A DNA stretch of 64,000 nt from Prorocentrum cordatum (GCA_963575745.1 CAUYUJ010017962.1:21001-85000); one strand, 5' to 3'; counted from the first letter of the stretch, positions 10,232 through 20,216 are shown. The notes: a model not told the origin generated them from the letters alone. A program made the numbers and translations.

Positions 10232-10255
10232 ATCGCTATCGCTATCGCTATCGGC
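10232..10255 (-). repeat. Hexamer tail of the LINE
   Basis: (ATCGCT)n on the plus strand, about four units, directly at the junction with the duplicated target. Short tandem tails replace poly(A) in several LINE clades. Confidence 0.75.
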
Positions 10256-10589
10256 TCGATGTCCTGTCGGACGCAGCCGTCCGCGCGGCCGGAGCTACGC
10301 GCGCGCGCCCAAAGCGCGTAGGGGGGGCCACCCCCCGACACAGACCCCCGCCAGGAGGACAAAGGGAAAGCCGCCTTGGCTTCGAAAGGGGAGGGGCGGG
10401 GGCCGAAAAGGACCGATAAAAAAGGGCCCAGGAGTTTCGGGGACGAAGAAAGAGGATGACATGATGGAGGATGAGGGAGAGGCCGCATGGGGGTGGCAAG
10501 ATGGAGCGGGAGGAGGGGGCTCATTAAAGGCCTGATGAGGAAGGGAAACCACCCCCATGACGGCCTGCACGCAGGCGGCGGCAGGTCGG

Positions 10590-13500
10590 TCAGGCCTTAA
10601 CCGTGTCCTCCCCCCCCTCGCCCTCGAGGGGGCGTCCCGGATGGGGTTGGCGGCCACCTTGTGCGCTACGGCCATCTTGCCGTGGTGGGCGTCTGTCTCG
10701 ACCGTCATGGGCCATGTTACGGCCAGCTCGGGTCGTCGGATCAGCAGGCTGCAGTCCGACCTCATGCTGGGGCAGACTGCCCAAAATGGAGGTTACGAAA
10801 TCGTCGAGGGGATTGCCGTATTCCTGGGAGAGGCCGTAGTAGATGGCGTAGAGGCTGCTGGTGTCGCCTACCATGGTCGGTCGTCTCATAGCGAGATTCT
10901 CCGTAGCGTAGAACATCAGCTCAGTACTCCACATCACTGACGGACCTGCTGGGGCTGCGGATTGCGCTAGTAGTGCTGGTACTTCGGCAGCGTGGGCAGC
11001 ATGGAAGGTGTGGATGGCGAGGCGGGCGTGGTGGTTCGCGATCAGTCGACGTTCGGCTGCCTCACCTCCAAGGTTTACTCTGCCCCAAGGGTCCGTGGTT
11101 GTTCTGGAAGATGCTGCCTTTCTGTCGTGCGGGTCGCCATCGACTTGGTCGATCCAAGTGCTGGGTGAGAGGTTGATCATCACTCCCGCGAAGTCGCCTT
11201 GTCGAATGTGCTGGTGGATCGAGTCGAGGGCGTCGTACTGGGATGGGTGATCGACAGAGTAGATATCATCGAAGGTCATAGTAACCCGTTCCATCACCAT
11301 TCCATTGTAGCATAGTCGTTGGTCCGTGATGTCGAGCAGATCGTTCGGGTGTCTATCGGTGTTGGTGAGGTAAAGCAGAGATCTGTTTCTGGTCGGTGTC
11401 CGAGGGTAGTAGGCTGGTGGTGGTGGTGTAAGCGCTGGTACAGTCGGGAAGAATGGCGGTGGTGAAGGTGATAGGTCAAGGGCGGGTAAGGGAGTGACGT
11501 CGGATGCATGGGCAGGAATAGGGTGGTATAGTTCGGGGCGGCCTCTGCGTTTGTTGTCGGCTATGCTGGCCGCGTAGATCGCCTGATTGGTGGCCACGTC
11601 CTCCTCCGTGAGGGCAGGTCCTTGTAAGTACCACATGTGCCATGACCGTCGGCAGCGGGCGACCGTGGTTAGATGCTTCACTAGCTTGGCGAAGGAGTGG
11701 AAGTTCTGGCGGCATATTCTGCACGATGTACCCGATGCCCAGTTTCGCGGATGATCAGGTCGTCGGTGTTCACGTCCGATATGTATTGCCATGCCCTGCT
11801 TGGTCTTGGTTACGATTCCACACTCGTAGCAGATGAAGTTGCTGGCGCCGTTGTCGCGTGATGGCGTGGTGCCCGCACCAATGGGGCCGTCGGGTCTGAA
11901 CACCTTGGTCAGCTTGTCGGCGTGGGCGTGGTCTTTGGAGGCGCGGATGTAGTTTGTGACGGCCAGGTTGACGGAGTTGGTGAAGTGCTTCGGCGTGGTG
12001 CGAGCCCATGCAAAAACGTCGGGGTCGAGCTTGCTGGTCGTGGGCCAGCGCTGGTCGTCCAGGTATGTACGCAGGAAGTCGAAGTCCTGGAAAAGCATGT
12101 ATGTCCATGAGCCCTTTCTCCGTCGCTGGTTGTCAAGCAGTTGGAGGAGCTGCTGAGGAGCGTGTCGTAGAAGCCGTGGTAAGTATCGCAGCCGTCCAGC
12201 AGACTGGTGGTGGTCGAAGTCGGGGATGCCGGTGTAAGCTACTACTTCGGTGGCCGTGAAATGATGAAGCTGCGAGTTAGCTTTGGGTAATCCAGCTGCC
12301 GTGCGATAGGGCTTCGAGTAGGCATTGGAGATGCGCTGGTGGTCAGTCTGGGTCAGTGTTGGCCAGACGTGATGGTTGAAGGTCAATGAGGCGGTCGAGA
12401 GGGCGTGCACGTACTTGATCTTCGTTTTGCGGGGTAGGCGTCGACGTCTTAGGATTTGCCTCTCAAGAGCTCGTGCCGAAGCGTCGGTTCGTCGCATGCG
12501 ATTCTGCACCTCGGGGCCCATGCTGCCGTTGGTTAGGATGGTGCCTAAGAGTCGGTGCTGGTCTGTGATCTGGACCGAGATCGACATGATGCTCAGCTGG
12601 ATTGATGTAATGTTCTGCTGTGCAAGCCTGCTGCGTGCGACGTTGGAGCCCGTCCCGTTAAAGGAGATGATGACCTTGGTCTTGTCTGGGTGTGGCTTGA
12701 GCCCGTAGGTGAAGGCTGTACGGCATAGACGTTCGGCTGAAGTTCTTGTAATGTCAATGATGTCGGAGTGGCGGGTGGTCGAGTTGAAGTCGGTGAGGTC
12801 GTCGACGAAGGACATGTTGGTCAGCTTGCCGCCTTGATGAGGGGCCGTAGAGAAGAGCGGGTTGTCGCAGGGGCGGATGTGGTGGCCGCTCTCACCGTCT
12901 TCTGCCCCTTCAGCGTCGTCGGCGATGGCCTGAAGCACTAGGGAGAAATGCATGTTGAAAGCCGCGTCGGAGTATGGCACCCCTGGCCTGGTACTGGTGC
13001 GAGGGATCACGTATGCGTCGGTGCCCTTGGCGGTCATCCAGTTGGCCGTGTGGTGGTCGGCAACGAGGGCGCAGAGGTGAGAGTCGTCGACGTGGGCGTT
13101 GAGATGTGCTGGACAGCGAAGTCGTTGTCGTAGGGAGGGGAGGAGGCATATGGGAATCTCGATGTTGTCGATGACGTCTTCGAGCTCGTCCTCCTGTGTC
13201 GGCAGCTGGAAAATGAACTCCCTTATTACCGAATGGAAGGCTTCTTTCAAGTCCAGGAAGAGGATGCTGCCCGTGCGAGCCTGCGTATGGCAGTCGTCCA
13301 AGAAGGTGTAGGCGGTGTGAGTGATGAAGTCAGTCGCCTTGTGAGGGACGGCGCCGCATTGTGTGTCCATGAGCAGGTCGGGTAAGATGTCGCGGAAGAG
13401 GCCTCTCAGGAACTTGCTGTTGATCTTGCCAATAGTGTTGTTCAGGAGGATGCCCCTGTAGGCTTTCTGCAGATGAAGCTGTCCTTGTCCTTTGGAGAAA

Positions 13501-16500
13501 TGGGTGGAGAAACCGCCCTTCGCCGAAATAGGCTCCGTCGTCATCAGTTGCATCTTCATCATGATGGGGTGCAGAAGTCGGGCAATCTGGCGCGGCGCTG
13601 CTCGTGCCATGTCGTCGGTGTTCCCGTCGGGCCCGCCGCGTTTGCCTTTCTTGGCGGCTGCCAGGGCGGATGTCAGGTTGTGGATGGTCTGGACATTGTC
13701 GATGTGGGGTATCGGCTTTGTGTGCGCAGTCTTGTTGTTGTAGTACTTGACGACGCCTTCGATGTCGGTATTGATGCCGTTCTCGATGTTGCCGTAGTAT
13801 CGAAGGGCGTGCTCCGCAATGGCTTGTGGCGTCGTGAGTGGAGCGCCGTGATCGTCTTGGCGTATTTTGGGAGTCGGAGTTCTCTTAGGTGTGCGGCCGC
13901 CGTATGTGAGTAAAGCCCTCACGTTTGTCCATTCCTGCCGCGGGGCGTTCCCTGCAGCTGATAATATCATGTTGTCGGAGAAGCGCTCGAGGTGGGCGTC
14001 GCGGTCGTGGTCGAGGCGGTTTCTAAGAACTCGGTCGGTATCTTGGATGAAGCTCATGTATGAGTCGAAAAGATTTGTAGTGAAGGTGGTTGTGCTGTAG
14101 GTGCTGTCGTGGTGTGGAGCCGTGGTATGGTCGGGGTCCGCGTGGTTGATGAAGAGGATGGTCTTGATCATCAGCTGAGTATATCCAGGGATGTCCATGA
14201 GGTGGATGACGTCGTCAGGGGACGCTGAAGCCGACTGGTTTGCGATGAGGTGCGCGGTGTATCGGATCCGTCTGCGTGATTTCTTGGAGCCAATGCCATT
14301 CCTTTTCACGATGCGGATCGTCTTGAGGAGGGTGCGTCGGAATCGAAGAAGCGCGTAGGAGGCCTCGGTAATGTAGGGCTTGCGGGGGGCATGATGCTTC
14401 TTCTTGAAGCTGGCGTAGGCTGCTTCCTTTATCTGATCGACGATGCTCTTAGTATGGTCGTTGAGGTTGGTCTCCCAGGGGGGGTGTTGGATCTGCTGCA
14501 GGCGTCGTTGAAAGTCGTTCTTGGCTGTCTCGGAGTCGAGCTTAGCGATGTCGAGCTTGGGCGTGCCGTGCTGGTATGCGGTCTCGACGGTGTAGGCGAG
14601 GTTAGCCTTGACAGGGAAGTGGTCGTTCTTGTGTGAGTGGTCGTGTTCTGTGTCGATACCGTACATTACGGACGTGTAGGAGATGGAGTCGAAGAGCTCG
14701 TGGCCAACCACTATGTAGTCCAGTCTGTGCACGTCCTTGCCTGAGTCCCATGTGTAGTGGTCCTGGCCTCCGCTTTTGAAGGTATTCGCGGCTATGAGAG
14801 AGTTACCTTGCAGGACCTTGTGGAAGCGTTCGCCGTTGTCGTCCTCCTTTTGCTTGAAGCCTTGATCGCCGATTGCCTGGCTGCATAAGCTGCCCGTTCG
14901 AGCGTTGGCGTCGATGAAGAAGATGTTGATATTGTGGTTAGAAGTTGCGCACTCGATCATCTCCCAGAAGATATCCTTCTCGTGTGGCTTGGCTCGTGAA
15001 TGTGGTGCATGGGCGACGCAGACTGTATGTCGAAAGCCTGGGGCTTCGATCCTTACTACGAGATGCCGAGGGCTGTGCTCGATGACGGTGAACTGATCGG
15101 GGCGGAAGTAGAGGTCCTTGGCTCCTGCCTTTCCGTACGGCTTGCTGGTGAGTATGTGGAGCTCGCAGCCGAGGTTGTACTGATCGTGGCCCCCTGAGAT
15201 GACGTGGTAGGCGTACGCACTCGTGCTGGTGATGTCGTTGCCGCTGCGAACTCCCCATGGCGTGCGGGCTTCCTGGATGCCGATCAGGTGGAGGTCCTCC
15301 ATGTACAGGTTGAGCATAGTCTTTCTGAGCTTGTGGATCTTTTCTTTGCGTCGTCGAGCGCCGTGGCCAGGTTCGCGCCCTGACTGGATGTTGTAGGTGG
15401 CGATGTTGACGTCTATGTCGGTCGAGGTCTTCGTGGACTTGGCTGGTGTCGAAAGGTGGGCTGTCGTTGCCGTGGTATCGATGCGTTGGGCCTTGAGCAT
15501 CCCAGGTGAAAAGGATGGGTAAGCGTCCTTGGTGTGGTTGTCGGCGTCAAGTAGGAATTCCCAGCTGCGCTGAGGGGACGCGTTGAGTATATTAGCCCAT
15601 TCAGGTTGTGGGTGCGGGTAGTCCTCAATGCGGGCGTAGTTGGCCGCGGCGTCGGCAACTTCATTCCACGGGTTCATCTCGTGGGCGTGAACGTGACGCA
15701 GGTCGACATATTCCTTGACGTGCGAATACATGATCACCAGTAGCTGCACGAGGTGGGCGTCTCGGTTAGTAAAAGCCTCCATCCTGGCCAGTTGGATCGC
15801 TCCCAGCGAGTCGGAGTGGACCGAGATACTGTGGTTGATGTCCTTGTGGATAATGTATGCGAGCGCCCAGATGAGCGCTGTGATCTCGCTGGATGTCGAG
15901 GTGGTCTCGTTGTCCGTGAGGTTTTGGATCTCTACGAGGGTGGAGTCGCGGTGCTTGCCGACTATTGCACCTTGAAAAGAGAAACCTTCTTCGTCTTCTC
16001 CGACGAGTACAACTGACCATCCGTCTTGACCATGTTGGCGTGGGTGTTTGGAGCCGTCGGTGTATATATACAGGCGAGAATCTCGTGGGAGCTGTCGGTA
16101 TGGAAATGTTCGCACCATGTAATCTGAAACCTCGTTGTGGCAACGGTCGGTAAAGTCGAAGGTAAGCCTGGGAGCCTGAAGTCGTCGAAGGTGCTGGAGT
16201 AAGGGCTCCTGTTCGTCGAAGTCGATGTGGTAGAGGATATTGTCGGTCTGCTGGTCGCGGGTATGAACCTCGCGGGAGAAACGAACATGCCGTACTGCCT
16301 CGTGGCTCTCCGCATTCGGCAGGTCGGTCTGTCCGTGTAGGATCTGGGTAGCGTCAAGGGAGTCAAAAATGGGAGGTTGTGGCCGGCAGGAAGTTGATGT
16401 ACATGGCCGGCTCGGTGAGTCGCAAAATTGTCGGTGTCGATCGCCATCTTGGCCAAAATGGCTAGTGCGTCGATGCCTTGTTGGTGGCTCTGGTCGTTCT

Positions 16501-16928
16501 TGCCACAGACGGCCGCACCCCCCCCCCGTGTCGTACTCACAAAGCGATGCTTCCTCTCGAGGCGTAGGCGGTGGCGTCGTCATCGTCGGGAACGACCGTG
16601 ACTGGGCTTCCGCTGGTGGAGGATGTGAGTCGACATGCTGCCGTCGAGGTTGGGTGGCGGTAGTTGGTCGGTCCGCTAGCGTATGTGGTTCTAGTGTGGG
16701 ATCTGTGTGAGACAGCCTTCTCGCGCTCCCCAAGCGAGAGGTAGAGGCCGAGGGGATGGTCCACGGTCCACTACTAGGCTGTAGCATGTTGGGCGGTGTG
16801 TGGATTTCCCACATGTCGCCATGCTCGTAAAGATCTGGAGGTGCGCTCTCCCCAACGCGCATGCCGCTATTGGCTGATGAGAGGGTAGGTGAAACTTGTG
16901 AAGTGTCGTGTGGTGAATCGGAGCTCAC
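10590..16928 (-). CDS. LINE ORF2: RNase H, AP endonuclease, reverse transcriptase, zinc fingers
   Basis: 2112-aa polyprotein for target-primed reverse transcription. Residues 1-250 are low-complexity. RNase H spans about 285-435, with the acidic set D291 (YTDGSK), E348, D373 (HSDS) and D426. An AP-type endonuclease spans about 505-780 with ATYN, IQEAR (E553), FIDANAR (D673, N675), LDYIV (D737) and NDHFP (H770). The RT spans about 1090-1460, with LFLDLKEAF (D1226), PGVPYSD near 1315 and catalytic FVDD (1374-1377). A C2H2 finger lies at C1700, C1703, H1716, H1721, with a CRIC..H..C finger near 1736-1759. RNase H lies before the endonuclease, unlike I-type LINEs where it follows RT. Start chosen as the first Met of the open frame. 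Confidence 0.9.
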   Translation of the reverse strand: MSSDSPHDTSQVSPTLSSANSGMRVGESAPPDLYEHGDMWEIHTPPNMLQPSSGPWTIPSASTSRLGSARRLSHTDPTLEPHTLADRPTTATQPRRQHVDSHPPPAEAQSRSFPTMTTPPPTPREEASLCEYDTGGGCGRLWQERPEPPTRHRRTSHFGQDGDRHRQFCDSPSRPCTSTSCRPQPPIFDSLDATQILHGQTDLPNAESHEAVRHVRFSREVHTRDQQTDNILYHIDFDEQEPLLQHLRRLQAPRLTFDFTDRCHNEVSDYMVRTFPYRQLPRDSRLYIYTDGSKHPRQHGQDGWSVVLVGEDEEGFSFQGAIVGKHRDSTLVEIQNLTDNETTSTSSEITALIWALAYIIHKDINHSISVHSDSLGAIQLARMEAFTNRDAHLVQLLVIMYSHVKEYVDLRHVHAHEMNPWNEVADAAANYARIEDYPHPQPEWANILNASPQRSWEFLLDADNHTKDAYPSFSPGMLKAQRIDTTATTAHLSTPAKSTKTSTDIDVNIATYNIQSGREPGHGARRRKEKIHKLRKTMLNLYMEDLHLIGIQEARTPWGVRSGNDITSTSAYAYHVISGGHDQYNLGCELHILTSKPYGKAGAKDLYFRPDQFTVIEHSPRHLVVRIEAPGFRHTVCVAHAPHSRAKPHEKDIFWEMIECATSNHNINIFFIDANARTGSLCSQAIGDQGFKQKEDDNGERFHKVLQGNSLIAANTFKSGGQDHYTWDSGKDVHRLDYIVVGHELFDSISYTSVMYGIDTEHDHSHKNDHFPVKANLAYTVETAYQHGTPKLDIAKLDSETAKNDFQRRLQQIQHPPWETNLNDHTKSIVDQIKEAAYASFKKKHHAPRKPYITEASYALLRFRRTLLKTIRIVKRNGIGSKKSRRRIRYTAHLIANQSASASPDDVIHLMDIPGYTQLMIKTILFINHADPDHTTAPHHDSTYSTTTFTTNLFDSYMSFIQDTDRVLRNRLDHDRDAHLERFSDNMILSAAGNAPRQEWTNVRALLTYGGRTPKRTPTPKIRQDDHGAPLTTPQAIAEHALRYYGNIENGINTDIEGVVKYYNNKTAHTKPIPHIDNVQTIHNLTSALAAAKKGKRGGPDGNTDDMARAAPRQIARLLHPIMMKMQLMTTEPISAKGGFSTHFSKGQGQLHLQKAYRGILLNNTIGKINSKFLRGLFRDILPDLLMDTQCGAVPHKATDFITHTAYTFLDDCHTQARTGSILFLDLKEAFHSVIREFIFQLPTQEDELEDVIDNIEIPICLLPSLRQRLRCPAHLNAHVDDSHLCALVADHHTANWMTAKGTDAYVIPRTSTRPGVPYSDAAFNMHFSLVLQAIADDAEGAEDGESGHHIRPCDNPLFSTAPHQGGKLTNMSFVDDLTDFNSTTRHSDIIDITRTSAERLCRTAFTYGLKPHPDKTKVIISFNGTGSNVARSRLAQQNITSIQLSIMSISVQITDQHRLLGTILTNGSMGPEVQNRMRRTDASARALERQILRRRRLPRKTKIKYVHALSTASLTFNHHVWPTLTQTDHQRISNAYSKPYRTAAGLPKANSQLHHFTATEVVAYTGIPDFDHHQSAGRLRYLPRLLRHAPQQLLQLLDNQRRRKGSWTYMLFQDFDFLRTYLDDQRWPTTSKLDPDVFAWARTTPKHFTNSVNLAVTNYIRASKDHAHADKLTKVFRPDGPIGAGTTPSRDNGASNFICYECGIVTKTKQGMAIHIGREHRRPDHPRNWASGTSCRICRQNFHSFAKLVKHLTTVARCRRSWHMWYLQGPALTEEDVATNQAIYAASIADNKRRGRPELYHPIPAHASDVTPLPALDLSPSPPPFFPTVPALTPPPPAYYPRTPTRNRSLLYLTNTDRHPNDLLDITDQRLCYNGMVMERVTMTFDDIYSVDHPSQYDALDSIHQHIRQGDFAGVMINLSPSTWIDQVDGDPHDRKAASSRTTTDPWGRVNLGGEAAERRLIANHHARLAIHTFHAAHAAEVPALLAQSAAPAGPSVMWSTELMFYATENLAMRRPTMVGDTSSLYAIYYGLSQEYGNPLDDFVTSILGSLPQHEVGLQPADPTTRAGRNMAHDGRDRRPPRQDGRSAQGGRQPHPGRPLEGEGGEDTVKA
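16448..16464 (-). other. Spliced-leader-like string inside LINE ORF2
   Basis: Read on the minus strand the bases are TAGCCATTTTGGCCAAG. From memory this equals the 3' part of the dinoflagellate spliced leader with one T missing. It lies in-frame in the low-complexity N-terminal part of ORF2 and may be chance. Confidence 0.3.
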
Positions 16929-17071
16929 CAGGGGCTCAAATAGTCGGCGCCTGACGTCGTCGGCGTAACCACTGCAGGAGTCGGAAGTGCCGTCGTTGCG
17001 CTGGCAGTCTTCTGGTATGATGCTGGGCCGTTCCCCCTGGGCCAGTTGCCCCCCAGGGGGTGAGGGCCCCG
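16929..17071 (-). promoter_or_regulatory. ORF1-ORF2 spacer with hairpin
   Basis: 143 bp separate the stop of ORF1 and the ATG of ORF2, which is in another frame. It contains CCCCCTGGG..CCCCAGGGGG (17,034-17,059), a strong stem. It might affect ORF2 translation; the role is inferred. Confidence 0.4.
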
Positions 17072-19753
17072 TTAGTTTTTTGGTGAGTTGACCGCAGGGG
17101 CTTCCTCGTCGTTGAGGAAGGTTGGCACTCGGTCTCCTGGGTCTGCGAAGCCGTCTCCGATGTCGCAGATACGGACTTTCTTGGGCTTGGCCGCTCGTCT
17201 AGATGATCCGTTTTTTCGGAGAGCGGTGCGGGGCGGAGGAGCAGAGGTGGCGCGGTCGGGCGTGGCGAGGTGGAAGCGGGGTGGTGGTTGGATTGGCTGC
17301 ATCGGTGCGGTAGGAGATATGTCGGCTAGTGGAATGCGCACTGGGGTGGAAGGTGGTGGTGCGTCGTCGTCGGAAGTGATGTCAATGAGGAGAGTAGTGG
17401 ATGGGTGGTTGTGCTGAGTTGAGTCTGTCCTTCTGGTACGTGGTGGTGGCGCTGAGCTGGGTCGGTCATTCTGCGGGTCGGGTGGGTGGAAGTCGATGGG
17501 CGTAGGTTGCTCGGTGGGGATCGGCGTATGCGAGGCGGGGGTGGGTAATGGCGTAGGGACAGGGAAGGGATATGCGTCGCTCGCAACAGGGGTTGGGCTG
17601 CAAAGGTCGTCGTCGTCGGCTGGGATTGGAGTGTGCACGCTGGCGTCGTCGGCGTCGTGGCATGGGCGTCGCGCAGTAGGAGTGGCGGTTGGCGTCGCAG
17701 GTGTCGGTCGTGGTGGTGGTGTGCTGCTGCGCTGTCCGTTGTTGCTGGGCTGTCCACCGCTGCTGCTGCCGCGGTTTCTGAGGTAGAGTTGATAGCCCGA
17801 GTCATCGGAGGTAGACGGTGGGGTCAGCAGTTCGAGTGCCGCTTGAATCTGTTTGTCGACTTGTGCTTGTTCGGCGTCTGCTTGGGCTTGCAGTCGCGCG
17901 TCTTCCTCGTCTCGTTCTTGGAGTTGCGTGTCGAGCTCCCTGAGGATGTCCACGTCGATGCTGGTGCCGAACTCGTGGGCTTGCTGTAGTTCGCAGTGCA
18001 GTCGCTCGCGCTCCTGTCTGTGTTGCTGAAGGTGCTCCTGTAGTTGGAGTTGGTGCTGCTCCTGGAGTTCGTTCTCGAAGCGCTGCATGTCACGGGAAGT
18101 GCCTCGAAGCCTGTCGATCTCGCTGTTGTACTCGCTCTGGGCCGTCAAAGTGCGGTACTTCTGAGCCTGGACCTGTCCGAACTCCTCCAAAAGTAGCTCC
18201 TTGGCATCCTGAAGCTGGTTCTGTTCAAGCCTCGCGATGTTGCTGATGTCCTGCTGAGCCTGAGCTTTCTCGGAGAGAAGACGTTGCTGTTGTTCGTGGC
18301 AGCGTTGTTGATATTGTTGGACCATGATCTCGGCGTTCTCGTGTAGCTGGTGTCGGAAGGTTTCTTCCTCTTGCTTCCTCTGGATGATGAAAGTGGCGAG
18401 GTGCGCTGACTCTTCCTCCTTGAGCTGGTCGCGCAGGTAGGCCTCCTTCTGCTGGTAGTGAGCCATGTTCTCCGTGATGGATTCGCGAGCCTCGTGTCGG
18501 AGCCGCTCCTCGCGCTGTCGGAAGACTTGGATCTCGTCGTAGTGCGACTGTCTCTGCTGGAATTGTGCTTGCTGAAATTGTTCCTGACAGTGTTGTAGAT
18601 GTTGCGAAAGCTCCTGAATCTGCTCGGTCTGCAGTTGACGCTGTGCTTCGTGTTGATCGGATTCGGCACGTTCATGGTGGAGAAACGCCAGATGGTGTTG
18701 GTGTATCCCGTGGTTGCGCTGCTGCTCATCCACTCTCCTCGTCAGCACGTCAATGAGTTTCCGCAGGTCGCTGTCGTCGTTGGTAGTCGAAGCCGGCGCT
18801 GGCTCAGACACAGGTTGATGAGCTGGTGGTCGCTGTCGTCTCTCGGGGTGTGGTGTCTTGCCCCTGACACGGTGGCGCACGTCATCTTCACCGTCCCCGT
18901 CACAACTGTCTTCCGAGAGTTCAGCATGTCCTCGATGCTGTTTGGCCTCGGAGATGAGTGCCTTGAGGGATGCGATCTCGTACTTGATCTCGTCGTGCTC
19001 CTTATTGAGGTCGTGAATCTGGCTCTCGACGATCTGCTGTCTCTGGATCCGTGACTCCACTTGAGATCTATATTGAGCGATGCGAGCCATCGGCGTGTCC
19101 AGCAGGTGTAGCATGGTCTTGACTATGGCTAGCTCCTCGATCAGGCGGGTTGGGTCAACTTGAGCTTGCCTGGCTCCGAGGACTTGGTCGGCGAGACGTG
19201 CCATTCTCGCCACCTTGGTCGCGTGCCAGACCCGACGTATGTCTGGCTCGTCGGGAGGGAGAGAAAAACTTTCGTGTCCCTTGGCGTCCGAAAGCAGGGC
19301 GGGCATTACCTTATCAGTGACCTCCAACTGTCGTTTCGTCAGCTTTTGCAGATGTCGGTGGTCGTTGGTGGTGTCCTCGGGGGCCTGGCGGCGTCTTCTC
19401 GAGGGAGGCCGCTTCGTTCTCGGTGTGGTGTAGTCGTACTGGTACTGCTGCTGGTGCTGGGCGTAGTTGTGCTGCTGTCGGTCCTCGTCGTGGTGGGAGG
19501 TGTGGTGGTGCTGGTTGTGCTGGGGCTGGTACCGTGGCTGCTGCTGTCCTTGCCCTCCGTGGTGTCGGCGGTGAGAAGAGCCAGATGCTGGTGTGCTTGA
19601 CCTCCATGGCCACGGCTTGGCACCCACTGGATGACCGTGAGACTTTGCGTTGGCTGCCATAGCGTTGGTCTCGAAGTCCTGCAGTTCGTTCTGCTGGGGG
19701 CGCTGGTGCTGCTGCGCGGAGTGGTGGCCGCTGAGGAGGTCGGCCGCCTTCAC
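17072..19753 (-). CDS. LINE ORF1: coiled-coil, Gln-rich protein
   Basis: 893 aa, the likely RNA-binding and assembly protein of the LINE. Residues 1-130 are Gln/His-rich with a basic stretch (PSRRRRQ). From about 130 to 620 the sequence is a long helix, rich in Glu, Gln, Arg and Leu, with heptad-like spacing, for example QIHDLNKEHDEIKYEIASL. A Pro/Thr-rich disordered region follows. A basic tail, RRAAKPKKVR, comes before the acidic end. No CCHC knuckle or RRM was seen. Position, orientation and length fit a LINE ORF1. Confidence 0.8.
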   Translation of the reverse strand: MKAADLLSGHHSAQQHQRPQQNELQDFETNAMAANAKSHGHPVGAKPWPWRSSTPASGSSHRRHHGGQGQQQPRYQPQHNQHHHTSHHDEDRQQHNYAQHQQQYQYDYTTPRTKRPPSRRRRQAPEDTTNDHRHLQKLTKRQLEVTDKVMPALLSDAKGHESFSLPPDEPDIRRVWHATKVARMARLADQVLGARQAQVDPTRLIEELAIVKTMLHLLDTPMARIAQYRSQVESRIQRQQIVESQIHDLNKEHDEIKYEIASLKALISEAKQHRGHAELSEDSCDGDGEDDVRHRVRGKTPHPERRQRPPAHQPVSEPAPASTTNDDSDLRKLIDVLTRRVDEQQRNHGIHQHHLAFLHHERAESDQHEAQRQLQTEQIQELSQHLQHCQEQFQQAQFQQRQSHYDEIQVFRQREERLRHEARESITENMAHYQQKEAYLRDQLKEEESAHLATFIIQRKQEEETFRHQLHENAEIMVQQYQQRCHEQQQRLLSEKAQAQQDISNIARLEQNQLQDAKELLLEEFGQVQAQKYRTLTAQSEYNSEIDRLRGTSRDMQRFENELQEQHQLQLQEHLQQHRQERERLHCELQQAHEFGTSIDVDILRELDTQLQERDEEDARLQAQADAEQAQVDKQIQAALELLTPPSTSDDSGYQLYLRNRGSSSGGQPSNNGQRSSTPPPRPTPATPTATPTARRPCHDADDASVHTPIPADDDDLCSPTPVASDAYPFPVPTPLPTPASHTPIPTEQPTPIDFHPPDPQNDRPSSAPPPRTRRTDSTQHNHPSTTLLIDITSDDDAPPPSTPVRIPLADISPTAPMQPIQPPPRFHLATPDRATSAPPPRTALRKNGSSRRAAKPKKVRICDIGDGFADPGDRVPTFLNDEEAPAVNSPKN

Positions 19754-20032
19754 GACTCGAAGAAGAGCCCGTGCCGAGGCTCGGCGTTCTCTCTGCCGCC
19801 TGTGCCAGGCGGGCTCCTGGGTCGTCGGGCCTCTCCAGGGCGCGCCGAAGGCGCGCGGCAGCCGCCAGAGGCCAGGGCGCGGCAGCGGCGGCGGCGAATC
19901 GCCGATCCGCGGCGCGCTGAGCCCGGCCTCGCGATCGGCCTGCGAGGCGGGATCGATCGGGCGGCAGGCGCCGATCGAACCTGACCGATCGATCGGGTCG
20001 CAGGCCCAGATCGCCAGAGGCCAAATGGGCTT

Positions 20033-20053
20033 GGGGGGGCGGCTCCGTCTCCT
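20033..20053. repeat. LINE target-site duplication, 5'-side copy
   Basis: Identical to 10,211-10,231. Confidence 0.85.
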
Positions 20054-20140
20054 CCTCCTCCTCCTCCTCCTCCTCCTCCGCCATTCCTATTCCTCCTCCT
20101 CCTCCTCCTCTTTTTCCTTTTCCTCCTCCTCCTCCTCTCC
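20051..20140. repeat. (CTC)n microsatellites at the LINE target
   Basis: Two (TCC)n blocks, 20,048-20,080 and 20,092-20,140, directly after the duplicated target. The element inserted at the edge of this tract. Confidence 0.85.
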
Positions 20141-20216
20141 CGGCAGCCCTGAAGAAGGGCCAGCGCCGGCGTCTCTATGGGCGGCCACGCGCACGAACGG
20201 GGCGACCACGACTCTC

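Larger units (their letters stand above)
10232..20032 (-). mobile_element. Full-length LINE-type retrotransposon, 9.8 kb
   Basis: A complete non-LTR element between 21-bp identical target-site duplications. On its own strand it has a 5' UTR of about 280 bp (20,032-19,754), ORF1 (893 aa), a 143-bp spacer, ORF2 (2112 aa), a 3' UTR of about 330 bp, and a tail of the hexamer AGCGAT repeated about four times instead of poly(A). Both ORFs are uninterrupted and the catalytic residues are present, so it may be active or very recent. The right-hand duplication runs directly into a (CTC)n tract. Confidence 0.9.

Noticed and set aside
11908-19662. Numerous plus-strand frames opposite the LINE
   Set aside because: Shadows of ORF1 and ORF2, which carry the motifs.
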